A stretch of 11,672 bases of DNA. It comes from Alphaproteobacteria bacterium. GTDB taxonomy: Bacteria; Pseudomonadota; Alphaproteobacteria; RF32; CAG-977. Positions 1 to 6,483 of this stretch are shown here, piece after piece (position 1 is the stretch's first letter; the number at the start of each line of letters is the position of its first letter). The stretch is from the NCBI GenBank assembly GCA_017476085.1, contig JAFVEJ010000068.1, positions 1-11,672 of the forward strand, given 5' to 3'. The position numbers were made by a program, and so were the translations under genes. A model generated the notes under the pieces. The model saw only the letters and a program-made list of their open reading frames with translations, did no database searches and was not told where the DNA came from.

Positions 1-34
1 ATATCAGGCTTTTAATTAAAATGTATAACTTTTC

Positions 35-41
35 AAGGAGG
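35..41 (+). promoter_or_regulatory. Strong Shine-Dalgarno site of the first cysteine-rich gene
   Basis: An AAGGAGG core lies seven bases upstream of the ATG at 49. It is a near-perfect complement to the 16S rRNA 3' end and fixes the start codon. It suggests efficient translation of the exported protein. Only 34 bases lie further upstream in the window, so the promoter is probably outside it. Confidence 0.8.
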
Positions 42-48
42 GAAACTC

Positions 49-762
49 ATGAAAAAAATATTATCTTTAATAATGCCAGTTACATTGGCGGCGCTGTTTT
101 CTTTCGCAGACACTGCTTCTGCATTGCAACAGCAAATGATGCAGCAATATGAATATGCGATAGAAGGCGGCGGCGGTGGTGGCGGATATGTGCCCAGTAC
201 CACCACGACCTGCGGCCCCGGACAGTATCGCAGCGGTTCGTCATGCCTCAGCTGTGGGCCGGGAACATATAAAACCGGAGTAAACACCAATACGTCCTGC
301 ACGCCTTGTCCGGAAGGGACATATACTTCCAGCTATGCTGCCGTATCCTGCTCGTCCTGTCCTGCGGGAAAATATGCTTCCGGCACCGGAAACACTTCAT
401 GCACGGCTTGCCCGGCGGGAACGTATTCCCCATCTGCTACCTATTCTGGAAATGGATTTTCCTACATAGCTTCCTGCTGGGAATGTCCGGCGGGATCGTA
501 TGCCTCCGGCACGGGGAATACAACATGCACAGCTTGTCCTGAGGGAACATATAGATCTAGCAAGAAAGGAACTTCTGTTTCTTCCTGCACATCCTGTCCT
601 GAGGGAACCACTTCGCCGGCAGCATCAACCTCATCATCCGCCTGCGTTGCCGTCATCAGCGGTAATTGTCCGAGCGGAATGACAAAATCCGGCGACAGTT
701 GCGTCAACAGTTCAACCGCCGCTCTGACATGTTCAAGTCCGTTCACTCTGGCCACTAAATAA
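49..762 (+). CDS. Secreted cysteine-rich repeat protein (GCC2/GCC3, ephrin-receptor-like repeats)
   Basis: A 237-residue protein with a Sec signal peptide: MKK, a hydrophobic core, and an AxA-type site (A23-S-A25) with cleavage likely after residue 25. The mature N terminus is Gln/Met-rich and runs into seven consecutive glycines (40-46). Residues 55-228 carry 19 cysteines. There are seven CxxC pairs, at 66, 84, 101, 118, 143, 160 and 180, spaced 17-25 residues and mostly followed by P-x-G-T/K/S-Y. This is the pattern of the GCC2/GCC3 (ephrin-receptor-like) module, which is common in eukaryotic surface proteins. There is no membrane anchor, lipobox or autotransporter domain, so it is probably periplasmic or released and held by disulfides. 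It is cotranscribed with a related gene 12 bases downstream. Function is unknown; adhesion, host-surface mimicry or metal binding are only guesses. The gene call is firm and the domain call is from pattern recognition. Confidence 0.88.
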   Translation: MKKILSLIMPVTLAALFSFADTASALQQQMMQQYEYAIEGGGGGGGYVPSTTTTCGPGQYRSGSSCLSCGPGTYKTGVNTNTSCTPCPEGTYTSSYAAVSCSSCPAGKYASGTGNTSCTACPAGTYSPSATYSGNGFSYIASCWECPAGSYASGTGNTTCTACPEGTYRSSKKGTSVSSCTSCPEGTTSPAASTSSSACVAVISGNCPSGMTKSGDSCVNSSTAALTCSSPFTLATK

Positions 763-766
763 GGAG
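761..766 (+). promoter_or_regulatory. Shine-Dalgarno site overlapping the upstream stop codon
   Basis: AAGGAG starts on the second base of the TAA stop of the first cysteine-rich gene and sits eight bases before the ATG at 775. The overlap of stop and ribosome site supports an operon with coupled translation. Confidence 0.75.
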
Positions 767-774
767 AACTGACT

Positions 775-1683
775 ATGAAAAAATATATATTATTTGTTTT
801 AGCAGGATTCCTTTTTCTTGCCGGTTCAAACGAACTTCATGCCAAAGCCGTTAAACTGGGTCGTTCAACCGGCTCGGGAACCTCGTCCGGTTACCAGTTT
901 CAGCCGGCCACCGGTGGCAGAACAACAACTTTCTGTCCTGCAAATTGCACAGAATGCAATGAGAACATCTGTACGCGCTGCAAATCAGACTTGCTTCTCA
1001 GCGGCGGTAAATGCGTGACATGTCCGAACGGCCAGACCTGTGACGGAACAGAAAATACCGGCTGTGCATCCGGTTATTATTCTTACGCCGGTTCATGCAA
1101 ATCTTGTCCGGACAACGCATCATCCTGTTCCGGCAGCAAAGTCACCTGTCAGGCAGGCTATTACCGTACCGAAAACAACGGTTATAGCTGTACTGCATGT
1201 GAGGAGGGATATGCTTGCTCCGGCGGAAACAGTAACACTCATACGGCTTGCGCAACAGGAACATTTGCTTCCGGAAAAAGAAATACGTCCTGCACATCCT
1301 GCACGACTCTTTTTGGTTCGAATGTCGCAAGCGCCTGCTGTAAATCGGACGGAACGCTCGGTACGTTTACCTGCGCCAGCGGTTATCGAAAATCCGGAAA
1401 TTCCTGCGTCAGCAACTGCACGGGCGTAAACTGCGCGTCGGGTTATACGCCGACCGCAACCGGCACAGGGTGTAAATGCGTGAAAAGCGGTTCAACCTCA
1501 TCAGGATCCGGCGTCTGCATAAAAGAAGAATGGTTTGACTTTGCCTGTGCCGCAACGAGATATGAATGTCTCGGCTCTTTCTCCGTAAGAGATTACGGTA
1601 TCCCCTGTGGTGCCGGAACCGGTTACAGCTGTACCGGTGTGTGTGCGCCATGCAGCGACGGACAAGGCAGTTCCTGCCGTTAA
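775..1683 (+). CDS. Second secreted cysteine-rich repeat protein
   Basis: A 302-residue protein with an N-terminal Sec signal (MKK, hydrophobic residues 4-17, likely cleavage after H22-A23). A short Gly/Ser/Thr-rich linker (about 29-50) follows. The remainder holds 35 cysteines, including seven CxxC pairs (58, 66, 80, 108, 139, 173, 290), one adjacent Cys-Cys pair (188-189) and a cysteine as the second-last residue. Several repeats have the C-x-x-G-Y/F shape, and the segment near 160-176 resembles repeats of the preceding protein, so the two are related. The arrangement is less regular than its neighbour and recalls furin-like/EGF-like cysteine-rich regions. It has no anchor, so it is predicted to be exported and disulfide-rich, dependent on a Dsb-type oxidase. 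The role is unknown. It is the second gene of the operon, which ends at the terminator at 1731-1778. Confidence 0.87.
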   Translation: MKKYILFVLAGFLFLAGSNELHAKAVKLGRSTGSGTSSGYQFQPATGGRTTTFCPANCTECNENICTRCKSDLLLSGGKCVTCPNGQTCDGTENTGCASGYYSYAGSCKSCPDNASSCSGSKVTCQAGYYRTENNGYSCTACEEGYACSGGNSNTHTACATGTFASGKRNTSCTSCTTLFGSNVASACCKSDGTLGTFTCASGYRKSGNSCVSNCTGVNCASGYTPTATGTGCKCVKSGSTSSGSGVCIKEEWFDFACAATRYECLGSFSVRDYGIPCGAGTGYSCTGVCAPCSDGQGSSCR

Positions 1684-1730
1684 CCGACCGATGCCTGATA
1701 TAACCTAAACGTCGTATATTCTACGATGTC

Positions 1731-1778
1731 AAGAAACCGCGGAAAGATTGCCTAAACCCTCCCCGCGGTTTCTTTTTA
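1731..1778 (+). terminator. Intrinsic terminator of the cysteine-rich operon
   Basis: A perfect 12-base-pair stem (1731-1742 with 1763-1774) encloses a 20-base loop and runs into a short T-rich tract. It lies 47 bases after the stop of the second cysteine-rich gene. A weaker 7-bp hairpin (1710-1716 with 1722-1728, one G-T pair) stands just before it and may be incidental. Confidence 0.85.
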
Positions 1779-1850
1779 TTTGCGTAAAAATGCTTTAAAT
1801 TCGACGGCGGTTCCCTTAAAATATCTCCGCCGACCGAGCGTTTGACAGAT

Positions 1851-1875
1851 AAAAAAAGAGGGCTTTTCAGCCCTC
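1851..1875 (-). terminator. Intrinsic terminator of carD
   Basis: On the minus strand a perfect 7-bp GC-rich stem (1869-1875 with 1858-1864) with a four-base loop is followed directly by seven T residues (1857-1851). It begins 18 bases after the carD stop. With the plus-strand terminator at 1731-1778 it separates two convergent units. Confidence 0.9.
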
Positions 1876-1893
1876 CTTTAAAGCATTAGTCGG

Positions 1894-2394
1894 TTAACCC
1901 GCCAACTGAAGAATATCACACAATTTAACTGTGGCTTCCTGAGTATTAATTTTTTCCAACGCAGCCAATTCATTGGCCAAGCGATCCAAAGCCTGTTCAT
2001 AAATCTGGCGTTCGCTGTAAGATTGATCAGACTGCGCCTGAGACCGATACAAATCACGCACAACTTCAGCAATTGAAACGGGATCGCCGGAATTAATCTT
2101 CGCTTCGTACTCTTGAGCGCGGCGACTCCACATCGTGCGTTTTGCCTTCGACTTTCCACGCAACGTTTCTAAAGCCGTATCCATAATATTTCTATTAGAC
2201 AGTTTTCTCAGTCCCGAATTTTTCGCTTTTGCCATCGGAACACGCAATGTCATACGATCTTTGTCAAAATGAACTGCTATCAGTTCTAATTCTTGTCCTG
2301 CAACGGTGTCTTTTGTGATACTTAAAACTTTACCGACGCCATGAGTCGGATAAACGACAAAATCACCTGTCGAAAAAGAAATTTCTTTCGCCAT
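1894..2394 (-). CDS. carD: CarD/CdnL-family RNA polymerase-binding transcriptional regulator
   Basis: A 166-residue protein of the usual length for alphaproteobacterial CdnL/CarD. Residues 8-65 form the CarD_CdnL_TRCF RNA polymerase-interaction domain, with the typical GDFVVYPTHGVGKV opening. It is followed by a helical, basic domain (about 70-166) that includes a tryptophan (W89) in the region where the family has a Trp that contacts the upstream edge of the transcription bubble. Family knowledge: these proteins bind the RNA polymerase beta subunit, stabilise the open complex, and broadly tune housekeeping and rRNA promoters. The start is supported by an AGGA element seven bases upstream of the ATG. 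A possible 34-residue ORF ends two bases before this start. It has its own terminator at 1851-1875 and is probably transcribed from the AT-rich region around 2520-2560. The family assignment is strong. Confidence 0.95.
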   Translation of the reverse strand: MAKEISFSTGDFVVYPTHGVGKVLSITKDTVAGQELELIAVHFDKDRMTLRVPMAKAKNSGLRKLSNRNIMDTALETLRGKSKAKRTMWSRRAQEYEAKINSGDPVSIAEVVRDLYRSQAQSDQSYSERQIYEQALDRLANELAALEKINTQEATVKLCDILQLAG

Positions 2395-2396
2395 TC

Positions 2397-2501
2397 CTAT
2401 ATCCTGTGTGTCAAAAGTTCACGTTCTGCCGCAAAGCCGGTTTTTTCTGCCCCGCGCCAAACGTCATCAATCAAAGGCAGGCCCTGAACCGTTTTTTCCA
2501 T
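2397..2501 (-). CDS. Possible small ORF (34 aa) immediately upstream of carD
   Basis: An ATG-initiated frame of 34 codons ends in TAG only two bases before the carD start. The predicted peptide starts MEKTVQGLPLIDDVWRG and ends LLTHRI. Its amino-acid mix resembles a soluble protein, and it lies in a GC-richer patch that stops abruptly at AT-rich sequence beyond about 2520. Its ribosome site is weak. I recognise no homologue. It could be a real small protein translationally coupled to carD, a regulatory leader, or chance. It is reported because placement and composition fit a coding stretch. Confidence 0.3.
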   Translation of the reverse strand: MEKTVQGLPLIDDVWRGAEKTGFAAERELLTHRI

Positions 2502-2523
2502 TCCCGACCGCCCACGAAGAAAT

Positions 2524-2532
2524 AATGTACCA
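2524..2532 (-). promoter_or_regulatory. Candidate extended -10 promoter for carD
   Basis: On the minus strand TGG followed by TACATT forms an extended -10 element (TGn plus five of six consensus bases). The -35 position is poor, as extended -10 promoters allow. A start near 2517 would place the small ORF about 16 bases, and carD about 120 bases, into the transcript. The region 2520-2617 is otherwise AT-rich with no other gene. This is inference from motif and position only. Confidence 0.3.
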
Positions 2533-2617
2533 TAAAATCAGGATAAAAGGTAGTATTTAGTTATAAAAAATTAACAATTTTTTAATAAACATAACAAATT
2601 CCCTGCAAAAGAGCCTT

Positions 2618-3079
2618 TTACGACAACGGCAGATTATCCGGTATCAAACGCGTTTCCTGACCGTATAAAACGAAAACCCGCTGTCCGACCTCGAGTCGAT
2701 TTTTCATCCCCTGAATAACGGTAATCATATTTCCGTCGGTCAATCGTACAATATATTGCAATGCCTGTTGTTCCTCGAGTTCTTTTTGCGTTAATCCGCC
2801 GACAAAAGCCCCCAACAAAGCTCCCCCGACGGAAGCCAACACGCTGCCGGAACCTCGGCCGATCGTCGAAGCCGCGACTCCTCCGGCCAATCCGCCCGTC
2901 AAAGCCCCCGCCTGAGAATCTCCCTGTATTTGAACAGGACGGACAGAAATAATAACTCCTTGCCCGACACGATTGGCTTCACCGACTGAAGCCATCCGGT
3001 AAGAGTTATCATTAATATCTTCGGCACAGGAAACGATAAAAAAACAGAAGAAAGAAAGAAGAAGAACCGAATATTTCAT
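2618..3079 (-). CDS. slyB: SlyB-like outer-membrane lipoprotein with glycine zipper
   Basis: A 153-residue lipoprotein. The signal peptide (1-17) ends in the lipobox I-V-S-C with the lipidated cysteine at C18. Ala at +2 predicts outer-membrane sorting. The segment VRPVQIQG (47-54) matches the signature I recall from E. coli SlyB, which has similar length. Residues 57-96 are a Gly/Ala-rich glycine-zipper hairpin (2TM type), followed by a small C-terminal domain. Family knowledge: SlyB-type proteins associate with outer-membrane proteins and LPS and help envelope integrity under stress. I chose the ATG at 3079 because GAGG lies six bases upstream and the signal peptide is then normal. An alternative ATG at 3091 adds four residues with a poorer ribosome site. 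The gene is a single-gene unit downstream of the dehydrogenase terminator and must have its own promoter in 3080-3165; I see only a weak TAAAAT there (3104-3109). Confidence 0.85.
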   Translation of the reverse strand: MKYSVLLLSFFCFFIVSCAEDINDNSYRMASVGEANRVGQGVIISVRPVQIQGDSQAGALTGGLAGGVAASTIGRGSGSVLASVGGALLGAFVGGLTQKELEEQQALQYIVRLTDGNMITVIQGMKNRLEVGQRVFVLYGQETRLIPDNLPLS

Positions 3080-3085
3080 TTGCCG

Positions 3086-3089
3086 CCTC
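3086..3089 (-). promoter_or_regulatory. Shine-Dalgarno site that decides the lipoprotein start
   Basis: GAGG on the minus strand sits six bases before the ATG at 3079 and overlaps the alternative ATG at 3091. If used as the ribosome site, it excludes the longer start. The preferred start also gives a conventional lysine-plus-hydrophobic signal peptide. Confidence 0.6.
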
Positions 3090-3163
3090 ATTTTTTTCTC
3101 TTTATTTTAGCCGGTTCGCCGGAAAAAACATCCTGACCATAAGCGGATAACAAAAATATCTGT

Positions 3164-3198
3164 AAAAAAAAGCGCCGACCTTAAAGATCGGCGCTTTT
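3164..3198 (-). terminator. Intrinsic terminator of the glutamate dehydrogenase gene
   Basis: A perfect 11-bp stem (3188-3198 with 3168-3178) with a nine-base loop. On the minus strand the A/T end of the stem runs into a tract of eight T residues (3171-3164). It lies 16 bases after the dehydrogenase stop and isolates it from the lipoprotein gene. Confidence 0.9.
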
Positions 3199-3213
3199 CC
3201 GTCAATAAAAAAT

Positions 3214-5535
3214 TCAGGCGGATAAATCAGCTTTCAAATCGGAAAGCTTTTCATCTTTGTGCCCTTTCCAATTTTTAATTTCTCCGGCAATATCTTCATC
3301 CATACCGTTGCGTAAAATCGTTAAAGTCATATTTTCAATTTCAGCAACCAAACGACGCATCACATCCATCTGTTTGTCAGAAGGCATTTTCCCGTCTTTT
3401 GCTTCAATCAATCCGAACAGCGCTTCGGTATTATACGCCGCGGAAACGACCAAATACGCTTTAACGACATCCACGACGGGAGCGTTGCTTTCTCCGCGCA
3501 TTTTGCCGATAAAGTTAATGCCGACGCGATTAATCAGATTATTTGCGATCACTGTCGCGCTGATTTCACGGTGCAAAGAATGCTTTTCAATATATTCCGG
3601 CCATTTTTGTCTTAATATTTCCGGGAAATAGACGGGTAATATATTTTCCTGAACATATGTGTCATCCGGTAAATCGCTGTTTAAAACTTCTTCATACAAA
3701 TACAGCTTTGCATATGCCATCAAAACAGCCAAAGCCGGACGTGTCAGCCCCAAACCCCGATTGAACCCTTCGTCCATTTCCGCATCTGTCGGCAAAGATT
3801 CCAGAGCTCTGTTCAGCCTGTCTTCTTTTTCCAAAACGTGCATCAACTTTTTATTGCCGGGAATGCTTTTTGCGCCGCGGTGCTGCATATATGACAGCAC
3901 TTGCGTTTGCAGATAATTGTCACGCAAAACCAATCCCGCGACCTCATCCTGCATTGATTTCAACAAAACATTGCGTTCTTCCATCGTCATTTTTTTATCG
4001 GCGACGACAGCATTCAGCAGAATTTTAATGTTGACTTCATGGTCGGAACAATCAACGCCGCCGGAATTGTCAACAGCGTCCGTATTCAACCGTCCGCCGT
4101 TTAAAGCATATTCAATGCGCGCTTTTTGCGTCAATCCCAGATTGGCGCCTTCAGCGACGATTTTCGCCCTGATCTGCGGCGCATCAATACGGCAAGCCGC
4201 GTTAGCGCTGTCTTTGGCATCCATTTGAGATTCGACGGAAGATTTGACATACGTTCCGATTCCGCCGAAGTACATTAAATCAACCGGCGCGGATAAAATC
4301 GCTTTCATCAATTCATCCGGAGAAAGAACCGTCCGAGACAGCCCCAACGCCGCACAGGCCTCTTTTGAAATGGTGATCATTTCTTCCTTGCGGCTGTAAA
4401 CGCCGCCGCCCGCAGACAAAACGGAACGGTCATAGTCCGCCCATCCCGCTTCCGCATCAAACAAACGTTTGCGTTCTTTATAAGAAGCGACGGGATCCGG
4501 ATTCGGATCAATAAAAATCGAAGACGAGTTAAACGCGGCAATCAGTTTGCTGTGCTCCGAACACAACAAAGCATTTCCGAACACGTCGCCCGCCATACTG
4601 CCGACACCGACCATTGTGAAGTCTTCCGCCTGGCAATCGCGCCCCATTTCACGGAAATGACGTTTGACGCTTTCCCAAGACCCTTTCGCCGTAATCGCCA
4701 TTCCTTTATGGCTGAAACCCGTTGAACCGCCGGAAGCGAAAGCATCCCCCAACCAAAAACCGTATTCGGCGGAAAGCGCGTTAGCTATATTGGAAAAGTC
4801 CGCCGTTCCTTTATCCGCGGCAACGACCAGATACGGATCATCGTCATCATAACGAACGACATCTTTCGGATGAACGACTTTACCGTCAATAATGTTATCC
4901 GTAATATCCAACAAACCCCGAATCAACGTTTTATACGCATTAATCGCATATTCCCGAATCTCTTCTTTTCCTTTCGGCGGATTTTTAGGAAAAAAGCCGC
5001 CTTTTGCTCCGACGGGGACAATCACAACATTTTTGACTTGCTGTGTTTTAACCAAGCTTAAAATTTCCGTTCTGAAATCTTCTTTTCTGTTTGACCAGCG
5101 AATACCGCCGCGCGCAATCTTGCCGAAACGCAGATGCACGGCATCCACATAAGGAGAATAAACAAAAATTTCCGCCATCGGTTTAGGTTTGGGCAAATGA
5201 TGAATGTCTCCGGATTTCATTTTAAAAGAGACATATTCTTTTTCGCCCTGATAAAAATTCGTACGAATCATTGCCTTTAAAACAGAAAACACCGCTTTTA
5301 AAGCCGTATCTTTTGGAATCGAGGCATCAATTTCGCTTTCCAATTCCAAATAAGCTTTATCACCGGCTTTTGCGGGATTAAATTTTAAATCAAAATATTG
5401 CAAAAATTTTTCCGCAAACTCGGGATGATCCTGATACGCCTGCAAAACAGCCCGTTTTGTGGCAATCGTGGTTTGACGAATATAAGAAGCAAAAGCGCTT
5501 AATAAAAATTCTTGACGTGGTGAAAACATAGGCAT
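3214..5535 (-). CDS. NAD-specific glutamate dehydrogenase, short form (catalytic half only)
   Basis: This 773-residue protein belongs to the large bacterial NAD-glutamate dehydrogenase family (GdhB/GdhZ, about 1,600 residues), which oxidatively deaminates glutamate to 2-oxoglutarate and ammonia with NAD+. Recognisable blocks run in order: RTNFYQ (91-96), ARGGIRWSNRKEDFRTEIL (141-159), VPVGAKGGF (173-181), GGSTGFSHKGM (269-279), GVGSMAGDVFGN (310-321), FIDPNPDP (341-348), and then GGIGTYV and NSGGVDCSDHEVNIK. K178 lies in the conserved substrate-binding region. The C-terminal helical extension is present, but the roughly 800-residue N-terminal regulatory half of the family is absent. The sequence upstream is 68 bases without coding signal and then a divergent gene, so the missing half is not simply frameshifted. 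The start at 5535 has an AGAGAG-type ribosome site; a second ATG at 5529 is possible. It is a monocistronic unit with its own terminator. The frame is intact, so I infer a compact functional enzyme rather than a pseudogene. Confidence 0.9.
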   Translation of the reverse strand: MPMFSPRQEFLLSAFASYIRQTTIATKRAVLQAYQDHPEFAEKFLQYFDLKFNPAKAGDKAYLELESEIDASIPKDTALKAVFSVLKAMIRTNFYQGEKEYVSFKMKSGDIHHLPKPKPMAEIFVYSPYVDAVHLRFGKIARGGIRWSNRKEDFRTEILSLVKTQQVKNVVIVPVGAKGGFFPKNPPKGKEEIREYAINAYKTLIRGLLDITDNIIDGKVVHPKDVVRYDDDDPYLVVAADKGTADFSNIANALSAEYGFWLGDAFASGGSTGFSHKGMAITAKGSWESVKRHFREMGRDCQAEDFTMVGVGSMAGDVFGNALLCSEHSKLIAAFNSSSIFIDPNPDPVASYKERKRLFDAEAGWADYDRSVLSAGGGVYSRKEEMITISKEACAALGLSRTVLSPDELMKAILSAPVDLMYFGGIGTYVKSSVESQMDAKDSANAACRIDAPQIRAKIVAEGANLGLTQKARIEYALNGGRLNTDAVDNSGGVDCSDHEVNIKILLNAVVADKKMTMEERNVLLKSMQDEVAGLVLRDNYLQTQVLSYMQHRGAKSIPGNKKLMHVLEKEDRLNRALESLPTDAEMDEGFNRGLGLTRPALAVLMAYAKLYLYEEVLNSDLPDDTYVQENILPVYFPEILRQKWPEYIEKHSLHREISATVIANNLINRVGINFIGKMRGESNAPVVDVVKAYLVVSAAYNTEALFGLIEAKDGKMPSDKQMDVMRRLVAEIENMTLTILRNGMDEDIAGEIKNWKGHKDEKLSDLKADLSA

Positions 5536-5563
5536 TCTCTCTTTCTAAAAAAAATTTTTCATC

Positions 5564-5592
5564 AGAATATACTCGAGATTGTGAAACAACAA
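5564..5592 (-). promoter_or_regulatory. Candidate promoter of the glutamate dehydrogenase gene
   Basis: On the minus strand TTGTTG (5592-5587) and TATTCT (5569-5564) are separated by 17 bases. An overlapping TATATT gives a 15-base spacer. The start would fall near 5557, leaving about 22 bases of leader before the ATG at 5535. Matches to consensus are moderate. Confidence 0.35.
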
Positions 5593-5659
5593 GCTTTTTT
5601 CGAATGCTGAAAACTCTTTTCTTTTGCATTCAAAACAGATACAAAAGAAACGCTGAAAA

Positions 5660-5664
5660 AAGGA
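5660..5664 (+). promoter_or_regulatory. Shine-Dalgarno site that decides the membrane protein start
   Basis: AAGGA lies five bases before the ATG at 5670. The longer possible start at 5604 has no ribosome site and would add a 22-residue basic stretch, so the internal start is preferred. Confidence 0.65.
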
Positions 5665-5669
5665 ACAAA

Positions 5670-6392
5670 ATGGAAAACCGTTTTTTTTCACATTTACGAA
5701 AATACGGCACTTTAGCCGTTAAATATTCGTTTTTTCTGTTCAATCTGATTTTGTTAACCGGATTGGGCATAAAAACTGTCAGCTTATGGATCTCTGATAC
5801 TTTTATTTTAACGGATACTCTGGCCGCTTTTCCCGAAGAACCGGAATTTTCCAATCCGAAAGCAGCAGAAAATCAATTCTGGCTGTCATTAAGCATGGAA
5901 ACGCTTTTATTTATCATCGGCGGTTTTTTGTGTTACGAACTGTTAATCAAACAAAAAACTTTACGGCGCAGTCTGATCGCTCCGATTGCCATTGTTTTTT
6001 TATGGACCGCGGGAGAAAGTATCCCTTTGTTTTTTCCGGCCACGGAAAAAGTTCAGCAAATCAACGCATGCAAAGCTTTTAATATTTCATGGGATGTAAA
6101 AAATCACAGATGCCGTTTAATGGATTTGGAATTAAAACGCTTTGAACAGCTGAATAAGATTAAAAAACAAAAGGCTTCCCCCGTTAAACCGGCGGTCACT
6201 CTGATACCTCAGCTTCAAAATGATAAAACAGAAAAGAAAACGCCGGCATCTGTTGTAAAATCTCAACAAGAAAAAACTAAAACATCCGTTAATGCTGCCG
6301 TTAAAGGAAACAGACAACGCCCAAAATCAAAACAAATATCAGCAATAAAAACACAATCAAACGTTCAAACAAAAAAGAAAAAGAATAAATAA
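5670..6392 (+). CDS. Unrecognised three-helix membrane protein with lysine-rich tail
   Basis: A 240-residue protein that I cannot assign to a family. Hydrophobic segments lie at about 17-41, 70-93 and 101-122. The positive-inside rule (basic N terminus, KQKTLRR between helices 2 and 3, acidic loop 43-69) puts the N terminus in the cytoplasm and everything after helix 3 in the periplasm. That outer part has two cysteines (C134 and C148), which could form a disulfide, and then a long Lys/Gln/Thr/Ser-rich low-complexity tail (about 165-240) ending in four lysines, Asn and Lys. Such a tail could contact peptidoglycan, LPS or another anionic surface; this is inference. The gene is AT-rich and divergent from the dehydrogenase. 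It lies 91 bases upstream of the next gene, with no terminator visible between them. Confidence 0.75.
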   Translation: MENRFFSHLRKYGTLAVKYSFFLFNLILLTGLGIKTVSLWISDTFILTDTLAAFPEEPEFSNPKAAENQFWLSLSMETLLFIIGGFLCYELLIKQKTLRRSLIAPIAIVFLWTAGESIPLFFPATEKVQQINACKAFNISWDVKNHRCRLMDLELKRFEQLNKIKKQKASPVKPAVTLIPQLQNDKTEKKTPASVVKSQQEKTKTSVNAAVKGNRQRPKSKQISAIKTQSNVQTKKKKNK

Positions 6393-6441
6393 AAATATAT
6401 AAATAACATATCATTAACTCCTTTTATCTTTTTTTGAGCTA

Positions 6442-6450
6442 TGATACAAT
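6442..6450 (+). promoter_or_regulatory. Candidate extended -10 promoter
   Basis: TGA followed by TACAAT makes an extended -10 element 34 bases before the ATG at 6484. An overlapping TATGAT (6440-6445) is an alternative. No good -35 is visible. It would drive the methyltransferase-like gene independently of the membrane protein gene upstream. Confidence 0.35.
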
Positions 6451-6483
6451 TTTAGAAATTATTGTTTTAAGGATCCGGAAATA

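Noticed and set aside
24..29. TATAAC as a -10 box for the cysteine-rich operon
   Set aside because: Transcription would begin inside the Shine-Dalgarno site, and no -35 is visible within the window.
358..537. Repeated units as a CRISPR or DNA-level repeat array
   Set aside because: The repetition is at protein level within a coding frame, with codon-wise silent differences and irregular spacing; there are no spacers or cas genes.
33..755. Minus-strand and alternative-frame open frames over the first cysteine-rich gene, including a proline-rich one
   Set aside because: They mirror the glycine- and cysteine-rich coding frame, have no ribosome sites or recognisable domains, and conflict with a well-supported plus-strand gene.
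1805..1832. Six-base-pair inverted repeat between the two convergent terminators
   Set aside because: The stem is short, the loop is 16 bases and no T tract follows; it is likely chance in GC-rich sequence.
3257..5152. Several plus-strand open frames opposite the glutamate dehydrogenase
   Set aside because: They are shadows of a strongly conserved minus-strand gene and show no domain or translation signals.
3214..5535. Glutamate dehydrogenase as a broken pseudogene
   Set aside because: The frame is uninterrupted for 773 codons, catalytic motifs are intact, and start and terminator signals are present, so a short functional form is more likely.
5604..5669. Longer N terminus for the orphan membrane protein
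   Set aside because: The ATG at 5604 has no Shine-Dalgarno site, while the ATG at 5670 has AAGGA at a good distance and gives a normal membrane-protein N terminus.
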